NCBI GenBank assembly: GCA_900554855.1
Contig: USIZ01000004.1
Span: 1 to 15,027 of the forward strand
DNA length: 15,027 nt
Source of the DNA: an uncultured Eubacteriales bacterium
GTDB lineage: Bacteria; Bacillota; Clostridia; Oscillospirales; Oscillospiraceae
Reading direction: 5' to 3'
Positions 7,248 to 14,507 of this stretch are shown here, piece by piece. How positions within the stretch are numbered: the first letter of the stretch is position 1; each line of letters opens with the position of its first letter. The notes below the pieces were generated by a model that did no database searches, was not told the DNA's origin, and saw only the letters and a list, made by a program, of their open reading frames with translations. The translations under genes and the position numbers were made by a program.

Positions 7248-8264
7248 ATGAATAAGCCTTTGGCTGATTATGTCAAGCTCCCCGAGTTTGACGAGTACAA
7301 AGAGTGGTTCAAGGCGTTTGCCGACCTGAAGCGCGAGGATGGCATCGTGCAGGTCACCTGGAAGACCAACGACGGCCCCATGCATCATTCCGGCATGTCC
7401 CATCGTGCCTGCTCTCAGCTGACCCGCGTCCTGTCTCTGGACTTCAAGAACGAGATCATCATCTTCACCCACATCGGTGACAACTGGATGATCGAGTCCG
7501 ACGCCAACGGCTGGGAGACCTATTCCGAGCTGCCCACTCAGCGTTTCCAGCATCAGTATTTCGACGACACCAACCTGATCAAGAACATGGTGTTCGACAT
7601 CGACGTGCCCACCATCGGCGCTATGTCCGGCCCCGGCTTCCACTGGGATTCCGCTTTCCTGTGCGATGTCACCCTGGTCTCTGACGACTGCCGTATCGAG
7701 GTTCCCCATGCTCAGGGCGGCCTGGTTCCCGGCGACGGCATGGGCCTGATGTTCCAGCACTATCTGGGCACCAAGCGCGGCAACTACTACATGATGACCA
7801 CCCGTCAGGTCAACGCTCAGCAGATGCTGGACTGGGGTCTGGTCAGCGAGGTCGTCGCCAAGGGTCACGTCGTCGAGCGTGCCTGGGAGATCGCCCGTAT
7901 GTGGAAGACCATGCCTTATGAGAACCGCACCATCATGTCCAACCTGGCCAAGCGTCCTCTGAAGAAACTGCTGGTCGAGGACCTGAAGCTGCACACCGTC
8001 TCCGAGCAGTATGGTTCCCTGCTGCGTGTCGCCGCCGGCGATCTGGGCGACGAGAACTCCGCTCAGCAGGATGAGAAGTACATCTCCCGCGTCAACGACT
8101 GGCGTTATGCCACTCAGGACATGATGGAGCCCCAGACCGCTGAGTCCTGGCGTTCCATGCCCGCTAAGGCTGGCGCCTGGTGGGAGAAGGTCCGCGCTGG
8201 CGAGATCGAGAACCCCTATGTGTTCGAGCACTCCAACGAGCCCGACTGGTACTCCTTCGACTAA
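7248..8264 (+). CDS. Crotonase-fold hydrolase resembling 6-oxocamphor hydrolase (beta-diketone C-C hydrolase-like)
   Basis: This is a soluble 338-residue enzyme of the crotonase (enoyl-CoA hydratase/isomerase) superfamily. Aligned from memory with 6-oxocamphor hydrolase, GLVPGDG, LGTKRGNYY and ERAWEIAR match closely. H52, H132, H154, D163 and E253 fall on that enzyme's H45, H122, H145, D154 and E244, which act in retro-Claisen cleavage of a cyclic beta-diketone. The typical hydratase GxxFxAGxD oxyanion segment is replaced by HIGDNWMIESD, so ordinary enoyl-CoA hydratase activity is doubtful. Residues 254-338 form an extra C-terminal segment with five Trp. The start has AGGAGG at 7233-7238, nine bases upstream. 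Arginine codons are only CGT or CGC, unlike neighbouring genes. It is monocistronic, with a perfect promoter and a strong terminator. Superfamily is secure; the reaction is inferred and the substrate unknown. Confidence 0.85.
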   Translation: MNKPLADYVKLPEFDEYKEWFKAFADLKREDGIVQVTWKTNDGPMHHSGMSHRACSQLTRVLSLDFKNEIIIFTHIGDNWMIESDANGWETYSELPTQRFQHQYFDDTNLIKNMVFDIDVPTIGAMSGPGFHWDSAFLCDVTLVSDDCRIEVPHAQGGLVPGDGMGLMFQHYLGTKRGNYYMMTTRQVNAQQMLDWGLVSEVVAKGHVVERAWEIARMWKTMPYENRTIMSNLAKRPLKKLLVEDLKLHTVSEQYGSLLRVAAGDLGDENSAQQDEKYISRVNDWRYATQDMMEPQTAESWRSMPAKAGAWWEKVRAGEIENPYVFEHSNEPDWYSFD

Positions 8265-8290
8265 TCTGTCTTTTCGGAATAGCCTTTTTG

Positions 8291-8320
8291 ACCGGCACCC
8301 CTTTGGGGTGCCGGTTTTTT
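8291..8320 (+). terminator. Rho-independent terminator of the crotonase-fold gene
   Basis: This is a perfect 11-base-pair stem (8291-8301 with 8305-8315), a TTT loop and an uninterrupted run of six T to 8320. It is the most canonical terminator in the window, 26 bases after the stop codon. Confidence 0.93.
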
Positions 8321-8323
8321 CTT

Positions 8324-8352
8324 CTTTTCAAGGGCCTTTGGCCCTTGAAAAG
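8324..8352. repeat. Perfect 13-base-pair inverted repeat without T-tail
   Basis: The arms 8324-8336 and 8340-8352 (CTTTTCAAGGGCC and its complement) are separated by TTT. The repeat directly follows the T-run of the crotonase terminator. Neither strand shows a proper T-run after it. Purpose unknown: it could be a back-up 3' stem, an RNA-processing site or an edge of an intergenic repeat. Confidence 0.7.
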
Positions 8353-8371
8353 AGAAAAAGATTGCAATTTG

Positions 8372-8395
8372 TTCCGCCAACTGCGGTGGGCGGAA
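8372..8395. repeat. Short inverted repeat TTCCGCC...GGCGGAA
   Basis: Seven-base arms at 8372-8378 and 8389-8395 enclose AACTGCGGTG. It lies between the 13-bp inverted repeat and the second terminator. The sequence style resembles interspersed intergenic elements of gut Clostridia, but I cannot confirm copies elsewhere. Confidence 0.4.
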
Positions 8396-8432
8396 TTCTG
8401 TGAAACTGCCATTGATGAAAGCGCCTGCTTCC

Positions 8433-8467
8433 AAGCCGATGCCCATGAAAAGGGCATCGGCTTTTTT
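8433..8467 (+). terminator. Strong terminator just upstream of the clpC-like gene; possible attenuator
   Basis: This is a perfect 12-base-pair stem (8433-8444 with 8452-8463), an ATGAAAA loop and T-run 8462-8467. It ends 61 bases before the clpC-like ATG. No gene lies between it and the previous terminator at 8320. It either ends a short transcript or conditionally stops transcription entering the clpC-like gene. I see no good promoter between 8468 and 8528. Confidence 0.85.
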
Positions 8468-8528
8468 GTTTAGGCGGCGGAAAAGGTGGAGAGACTGGAT
8501 TAAACAAGGATGGAGAGGCGGGACAACT

Positions 8529-10958
8529 ATGGCGGAGACAGAATTGACGCGCCCGGCGCGGGCGCTGGTGTGTCAGGCCCGGCGGCTGTCGGCCCGGCTG
8601 GGGCACGGCTATGTGGGCAGTGAGCATCTGCTGCTCGCGCTCAGCACGCCGGAGGGCGGCATGGCGCAGCGCATTCTGATCGGGGCGGGGCTGACCGATC
8701 AGGCAGTGGAGTCCGCCCTTGTCCTGCTGGTCGGGCGGGGCAGTCCTGAAAAGGCCCCTTGTCAGGGGTTGACGCCCGCCTGTCGGCGGTGTATCGGCCG
8801 TGCGGCGATGGAGGCCCTTGGCCGGGGCCGCCCCGGCGTAGAGCCGGAGCACCTCCTGCTGGGGGTGCTGGGAGAGGGGGACTGCATGGCCGCCCGGGTG
8901 CTGTCCGGGCTGGGCATGGATGGGCCGACGCTCTATCGTCAGGCTGTGGCCTCTCTCGGAGAGGGTGGTACCTCCATGCCCTTCCGCCCCCGGGGGAGGG
9001 AGAGCGAGCCCAGCCGGGAGAGCAGGCTCATGGAGCAGTTTTCGCAGGATTTGACCCGCCGGGCCGCTGCGGGAGAGCTGGATCCCGTGACCGGACGGGA
9101 TACGGAGCTGGAGCGCATCACAGAAATCCTGTGCCGCCGTACGAAGAACAATCCGGTGCTGCTGGGAGAACCCGGCGTGGGTAAGACCGCGCTGGCCGAG
9201 GCGCTGGCTCAGCGCATTGCCGCCGGGGCGGTGCCGACGCCGCTGAAAAACGTGCGGCTGTTGTCGTTGGATCTGTCTTCGGTGGTGGCGGGCACAAAGT
9301 ACCGGGGCGAGTTTGAGGAGCGGCTTCGGAAAATTTTAAAGGAGATCAAAAAGCTGGGGGATGTTGTGCTCTTTCTGGACGAGCTGCACACGCTGGTGGG
9401 CGCGGGCAGTGCGGAGGGAGCCATCGACGCGGCCAATATTCTGAAGCCCGCACTGGGCCGGGGCGAGATCCAGATCATCGGCGCCACGACCCGGGAGGAG
9501 TACCGCCGCTATATCTGCAAGGATCCGGCGCTGGAGCGGCGGTTCCAGCCGGTGCAGGTGGAGCCGCCCACGCCGGAGCAGGCGCTGGGCATTCTGAAGG
9601 CTCTGCGCCCCCGCTATGAACGCCACCACGGCCTGCTCATTACGGACGAAGCCCTCTGCGAGGCGGTGCGGCTGTCGGAGCGCTACCTGCCCGACCGCTA
9701 CCTGCCCGACAAGGCCATCGACCTGATGGACGAAGCCGCCGCCCGGGTACGCATCCGGGGGCGGCAGGAGCCGCCGGAGCTGCGGCGCATGGAGGAGGAG
9801 CACCACGCCGCTGAGACGGCGCTTCGGCAGGCGGTGGAGCAGGAGCAGTTCGAGCAGGCCGCAGCGCTCCGGGATCAGGAGCAGACTCTGCTGAATCGGT
9901 GGCAGAGGGAAAAACGGCGCTGGTCCCGTGCGGAGGAGGTGCAGCAGCTCCGGGTGGAGCCGTCGGACGTCAGCGCGGTACTGTCCGTTTGGACGGGCAT
10001 TCCGGCCGGTGAACTGACGGCGGACGAGAGTCGGCGCCTCATTGCGCTGGAGGAAAAGCTCCACCGGCGGGTGGTGGGCCAGAGCGCGGGAGTCGCGGCG
10101 CTGGCCCGCTCCCTGCGGCGGAGCAGGGCGGGGCTCCAGGAGGAGGGACGGCCGGTTGGAGCGTTCCTGTTTGCGGGGCCCTCCGGCGTGGGCAAGACGG
10201 AGTTGAGCCGGGCGCTGGCGGAGGCCCTCTTCGGCAGTGAACACGCCCTGATCCGGTTGGATATGTCGGAGTTCTCCGAAGGGCACAGCGTCTCCCGGCT
10301 CATCGGTTCGCCACCAGGCTATGTGGGTCACGAGGAGGGCGGCCAGCTGACGGAGCAGATCCGAAAGCACCCCTATTCCGTGGTGCTGTTTGATGAGATC
10401 GAGAAGGCCAACGGGCAGGTGTGGAACCTGCTACTGCAAATTCTGGAGGACGGCGCCCTGACGGACGCGCTGGGACAGAAGGCAGATTTCCGCAATGCGG
10501 TGGTCATTCTGACCTCCAACCTGGGGGCGGACACCCTCTCCGGACATCCGCTGGGCTTTGGCGACCGGCGGGCCGGGGCGGAGTATGAGCGCGCGGTGCG
10601 TTCTGCGCTGAAACAGACCTTCCGGCCGGAGTTCCTGAATCGGCTGGACGAGGTAATCTGCTTCACCCCGCTGGGCGAGGGCGAGATCCGGAAGATCGGC
10701 GAAAAAATGCTGCAAAGTCTTGCGGACCGGCTGGAATGGAAGGGCGTGAAGCTGGAGGTGCGGGAGAGTGCGCTGGCGGTGCTGGGCCGTCAGGGCGGCA
10801 GCGCCGAATACGGTGCCCGTCCCCTGCGCCGCTTTCTGCGCACCCAGCTGGAGGAGCCCGCCGCCGATGCTTTGCTCTCCGGTGCGCTGACCGACGGCGA
10901 TACGCTGCGCGTGGATGGAACCGGGGAAAACCTGACGCTGGAAGTGAGAAAAGGGTAA
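8529..10958 (+). CDS. ClpC-type AAA+ unfoldase (Clp protease ATPase subunit), orphan copy
   Basis: This is an 809-residue, two-ATPase-domain Hsp100 chaperone. Clp N-terminal repeats fill about 1-145. D1 has Walker A GEPGVGKT (213-220), pore loop KYRG and Walker B VVLFLDELHT. A short coiled middle region with a UVR-like EQFEQAAALRDQE (about 411-475) marks ClpC rather than ClpB. D2 has Walker A GPSGVGKT (550-557) and Walker B VVLFDEIEKA. LGF at 675-677 is the kind of tripeptide loop that docks onto ClpP, so protein delivery for proteolysis is expected. The ATG at 8529 follows GGAGAGG (8512-8518); the frame runs open back to 8400, but that stretch contains the 8433-8467 terminator. The usual clpC neighbours ctsR, mcsA and mcsB are absent. 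A paralogue elsewhere in the genome is possible. Confidence 0.9.
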   Translation: MAETELTRPARALVCQARRLSARLGHGYVGSEHLLLALSTPEGGMAQRILIGAGLTDQAVESALVLLVGRGSPEKAPCQGLTPACRRCIGRAAMEALGRGRPGVEPEHLLLGVLGEGDCMAARVLSGLGMDGPTLYRQAVASLGEGGTSMPFRPRGRESEPSRESRLMEQFSQDLTRRAAAGELDPVTGRDTELERITEILCRRTKNNPVLLGEPGVGKTALAEALAQRIAAGAVPTPLKNVRLLSLDLSSVVAGTKYRGEFEERLRKILKEIKKLGDVVLFLDELHTLVGAGSAEGAIDAANILKPALGRGEIQIIGATTREEYRRYICKDPALERRFQPVQVEPPTPEQALGILKALRPRYERHHGLLITDEALCEAVRLSERYLPDRYLPDKAIDLMDEAAARVRIRGRQEPPELRRMEEEHHAAETALRQAVEQEQFEQAAALRDQEQTLLNRWQREKRRWSRAEEVQQLRVEPSDVSAVLSVWTGIPAGELTADESRRLIALEEKLHRRVVGQSAGVAALARSLRRSRAGLQEEGRPVGAFLFAGPSGVGKTELSRALAEALFGSEHALIRLDMSEFSEGHSVSRLIGSPPGYVGHEEGGQLTEQIRKHPYSVVLFDEIEKANGQVWNLLLQILEDGALTDALGQKADFRNAVVILTSNLGADTLSGHPLGFGDRRAGAEYERAVRSALKQTFRPEFLNRLDEVICFTPLGEGEIRKIGEKMLQSLADRLEWKGVKLEVRESALAVLGRQGGSAEYGARPLRRFLRTQLEEPAADALLSGALTDGDTLRVDGTGENLTLEVRKG

Positions 10959-10965
10959 AATAAGA

Positions 10966-10998
10966 CCCCACCATGCGGGGCATGGTGGGGCAGGTTTA
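10966..10998 (+). terminator. Hairpin after the clpC-like gene, weak terminator
   Basis: This is a perfect 10-base-pair stem (10966-10975 with 10981-10990) and a CGGGG loop, starting eight bases after the stop codon. The following CAGGTTTATG has only a short T-run, so termination may be inefficient. Confidence 0.65.
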
Positions 10999-11007
10999 TG
11001 GCGCGTG

Positions 11008-11114
11008 TGTCATCCTGAGCGAAGCGAAGGATCTTAAAACACCGGTTTTGACCAGGAATGGTCTGCTTGTCAAAGATCTATGCCGTAAGATTTTTCACCC
11101 TCACAATAATGAGA
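11008..11114. repeat. Degenerate MITE-like interspersed repeat ('SEAKDL'-type)
   Basis: The left end, TGTCATCCTGAGCGAAGCGA and on to 11035, is the well-known intergenic repeat whose translation gives the spurious peptide VILSEAKDL. The right end (11087-11114) is an imperfect inverted copy: 16 of 28 positions match the reverse complement of the left end and most differences are transitions. The interior holds small palindromes (AAAAC/GTTTT at 11036-11049 and TTTGAC/GTCAAA). No transposase is present. It sits between convergent genes, four bases from the icd stop, and may act as an RNA hairpin at the 3' end of both transcripts. Confidence 0.65.
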
Positions 11115-11118
11115 TTTC

Positions 11119-12321
11119 TTACTTCTCCAGATTCTCCCGGATGGCCAGAATGAAGTCCCGGCTGTTGAGAACGGTGACGTCCGGCAGGGTGGTGATGAGG
11201 GCCAGATCCTTGGTCATTTTGCCCTGGGCGATGGTGTCCAGGGTGGCCTTTTCCAGCTTGTCGGCGAAGGCCATCAGCTCGGGGATGCTGTCCAGCTCAC
11301 CGCGCTTGCGCAGAGCGCCCGTCCACGCGAAGATGGTGGCCACGGAGTTGGTGGAGGTCTCCTCGCCCTTCAGGTGCTTGTAGTAGTGGCGCTGAACGGT
11401 GCCGTGGGCGGCCTCGTACTCATAGTAGCCGTGGGGGCTGACCAGCACGCTGGTCATCATGGCCAGGGAGCCGAAGGCGGAGGATACCATGTCGCTCATC
11501 ACATCGCCGTCGTAGTTCTTGCAGGCCCAGATGAAGCCGCCCTCGGCCTTCATGACCCGGGCCACGGCGTCGTCGATCAGGGTGTAGAAGTATTCGATGC
11601 CGGCGGCGTCAAACTTCTGCTTGTACTCGGCCTCGAAGATCTCGGCAAAGATGTCCTTGAAGGTGTGGTCGTACTTCTTGGAGATGGTGTCCTTGGTGGC
11701 GAACCACAGATCCTGCTTGGTGGCCAGCGCGTACTCGAAGCAGCTGCGGGCAAAGCTCTCGATAGAGGCGTTCAGGTTGTGCATACCCTGCGCTACACCG
11801 GGACCCTTGAACTCGTGTACCAGTGCGCGCTCCTCGGTGCCGTCGGCAGCGGTATAGACCAGCTCCACCTTGCCGGGGCCGGGAATGATCATCTCGGTGT
11901 TCTTGTAGACGTCGCCATAGGCGTGGCGGGCCAGCGTGATGGGCTTCTTCCAGTTCTTCACGCAGGGTTCGATGCCCTTCACCACGATGGGGGCGCGGAA
12001 CACGGTGCCGTCCAGCATGGCGCGGATGGTGCCGTTGGGGGAGGGCCACATCTTGTGGAGGTCATACTCCTCCACCCGCTGGGCGTTGGGAGTGATGGTG
12101 GCGCACTTGACGGCTACGCCGTACTTCTTGGTGGCATTGGCGGAGTCCACCGTCACTTGATCGTTTGTCTCGTCCCGGTGCTTGAGGCCGAGGTCATAGT
12201 ATTCGGTTTTGAGATCCACGAAGGGAAGGATCAGCTCGTCCTTGATGATCTGCCACAGGACGCGGGTCATCTCGTCGCCGTCCATCTCCACGAGGGGAGT
12301 GGTCATGGGAATACGGGGCAT
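11119..12321 (-). CDS. icd: NADP-dependent isocitrate dehydrogenase, eukaryotic-type homodimeric class
   Basis: This enzyme oxidatively decarboxylates isocitrate to 2-oxoglutarate with NADP+, supplying 2-oxoglutarate for glutamate synthesis and NADPH. The 400-residue length fits the class. From the ATG at 12321, residue numbers coincide with human IDH1: S94, N96, R100, R109, R132 (LARHAYGD) and Y139 bind isocitrate or act in catalysis. HGTVQRHY carries the Arg-His pair that selects the NADP 2'-phosphate, and the metal-binding aspartates lie in the NYDGDVMSD region. The start at 12321 is preferred: it has GCAGGTG upstream and fits the family, whereas a longer reading to 12429 would run through the promoter. 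It has its own promoter and follows a terminator, so it is a separate unit from the activase operon. No clear terminator follows, only the repeat. Confidence 0.93.
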   Translation of the reverse strand: MPRIPMTTPLVEMDGDEMTRVLWQIIKDELILPFVDLKTEYYDLGLKHRDETNDQVTVDSANATKKYGVAVKCATITPNAQRVEEYDLHKMWPSPNGTIRAMLDGTVFRAPIVVKGIEPCVKNWKKPITLARHAYGDVYKNTEMIIPGPGKVELVYTAADGTEERALVHEFKGPGVAQGMHNLNASIESFARSCFEYALATKQDLWFATKDTISKKYDHTFKDIFAEIFEAEYKQKFDAAGIEYFYTLIDDAVARVMKAEGGFIWACKNYDGDVMSDMVSSAFGSLAMMTSVLVSPHGYYEYEAAHGTVQRHYYKHLKGEETSTNSVATIFAWTGALRKRGELDSIPELMAFADKLEKATLDTIAQGKMTKDLALITTLPDVTVLNSRDFILAIRENLEK

Positions 12322-12351
12322 GGAAACACCTGCTTTCATTTTAGTGACTTT

Positions 12352-12380
12352 ATTATAGCGAAGTACGGGGCGTTGTGCAA
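12352..12380 (-). promoter_or_regulatory. Promoter of the isocitrate dehydrogenase gene
   Basis: On the minus strand a consensus TATAAT (12352-12357) lies 17 bases downstream of TTGCAC (12375-12380, half consensus). A transcript starting near 12345 leaves about 24 bases before the ATG at 12321. It would make the alternative ATG at 12339 almost leaderless. Confidence 0.65.
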
Positions 12381-12427
12381 GAGGGAGACCAAAAAGTTTC
12401 ATTTTGCGGAGCAAAATCGTTTCTGCC

Positions 12428-12458
12428 AAAACCGCCCCGCATGATCCATACGGGGCGG
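12428..12458 (-). terminator. Rho-independent terminator of the activase-related operon
   Basis: On the minus strand, arms 12448-12458 and 12432-12442 form an 11-pair stem with one T-G pair, loop GGATC, followed by TTTT (12428-12431). It lies 13 bases after the stop of the gene ending at 12472 and separates the operon from icd. Confidence 0.85.
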
Positions 12459-12471
12459 CAAATGATTTGAT

Positions 12472-13773
<1,302 letters not shown>

Positions 13774-13790
13774 GGGCAGAAACCTCTTTT

Positions 13791-14507
13791 TCAGGATTTG
13801 GGCCAGTAGACCGGCCCGCGGGAGCGCTGGCAGCCCAGCGAAGTCTGCAATGCCAGCGAGGGGAGATTGTCCTCAAAGATCTGGGCATAGGGGGTGAAAC
13901 CCCGGGAGAGATCCAGATTTACGATGTGTGCTTCCAGCAGGGAGGCAAGTCCCCGGCGGCGGTAGGCGGGGTAGACCTCCAGCAGCCCGAGGGTGCCGTC
14001 ATCATGCCAGCCCATAAAGCCCGCCAGCGTGTCGCCGTCAAATGCGCCGATCACATCATGGCGCTGGAGCGTTTTCATGAGATCGTCGTCGCCGATCAGG
14101 GTGTACTGGGCCCGGACGGCGGGATAAAAGGACTCGTCCAGCGCCCGGAGCGTGAAGGAGTGCTCCGGGACGGGGATGGGAGATGCACTCATATAGGCGG
14201 TCTGCCAGCAGAAGTTGCAGCCGGGATAACCAAAGCGCTTTTGCAGCAGCGGCCAGCACAGCTCCTCGTGCCAGGTGACGTAGCCCGGGTCCTCCGGCAG
14301 GAGCGCAATCAGTTCGGCGGCCCGCTGTTCGGTCTGGGCGGACAGGGTGTAGTGGTCACCGCCTCCGGCCAGCGCCACCCGCACCAGTGCGCCCTGCGCG
14401 TCGGCGTCCACCACCTGCCCGGTGCCCCGGGCCAGCGGCTGAGTGAGGTCGAGATAGCGGATGGGATCGGCGTCAATGACCGCCTTTAGACAGGCCAGCT
14501 CATTCAT
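13791..14507 (-). CDS. GNAT-family N-acetyltransferase
   Basis: This is a 238-residue protein. The C-terminal half (about 115-230) carries a GNAT fold: LRALDESFYPAV, then GAFDGDTLAGFMGWHDD, then the acetyl-CoA pyrophosphate-binding motif A in LLEVYPAYRRRGLASLLEA, and the family-typical FEDNLPSLALQTSLGC near the end. The N-terminal 110 residues are a separate region without a recognised motif. The start overlaps the stop of the upstream gene by eight bases (14500-14507), a sign of translational coupling, and the next gene begins 17 bases after its stop. GNAT enzymes transfer acetyl groups to amines of small molecules or proteins; the substrate is unknown. Its place between two activase-related genes suggests a link, possibly modification or quality control of that complex, but this is inference only. 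Confidence 0.85.
   Translation of the reverse strand: MNELACLKAVIDADPIRYLDLTQPLARGTGQVVDADAQGALVRVALAGGGDHYTLSAQTEQRAAELIALLPEDPGYVTWHEELCWPLLQKRFGYPGCNFCWQTAYMSASPIPVPEHSFTLRALDESFYPAVRAQYTLIGDDDLMKTLQRHDVIGAFDGDTLAGFMGWHDDGTLGLLEVYPAYRRRGLASLLEAHIVNLDLSRGFTPYAQIFEDNLPSLALQTSLGCQRSRGPVYWPKS

Noticed and set aside
7221..8231. 336-codon open frame on the minus strand
   Set aside because: It is the reverse of the crotonase gene, whose own frame has the promoter, ribosome binding site, terminator and family residues.
7248..8264. Calling the crotonase a standard enoyl-CoA hydratase of butyrate synthesis
   Set aside because: The hydratase catalytic/oxyanion pattern is absent and no acyl-CoA dehydrogenase, thiolase or 3-hydroxybutyryl-CoA dehydrogenase gene lies nearby.
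8400..8528. In-frame upstream extension of the clpC-like protein (43 residues, GTG start)
   Set aside because: The stretch contains a full terminator hairpin and encodes a basic sequence unlike any Clp N-terminus; the ATG at 8529 has its own ribosome binding site and begins the homology.
9681..9710. Exact 15-base tandem repeat (CGCTACCTGCCCGAC twice) in the clpC-like gene
   Set aside because: It encodes RYLPDRYLPD, which corresponds to the normal RYxxDRxLPDKAID motif of the family with no extra residues; the repeat is a codon-choice coincidence.
9336..10370. 344-codon open frame on the minus strand
   Set aside because: It is antisense to both ATPase domains of the clpC-like gene; no motif of its own.
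10973..11383. Open frame containing VILSEAKDL on the plus strand
   Set aside because: The peptide is the known translation artefact of an interspersed intergenic repeat, and the rest is antisense to icd.
12322..12429. Longer N-terminus for isocitrate dehydrogenase
   Set aside because: The extension covers the TATAAT promoter and reaches the preceding terminator; the family start coincides with 12321.
11374..12444. 356-codon open frame on the plus strand
   Set aside because: It is antisense to icd, low-complexity Gly/Val/His-rich and runs through the icd promoter; not a gene.
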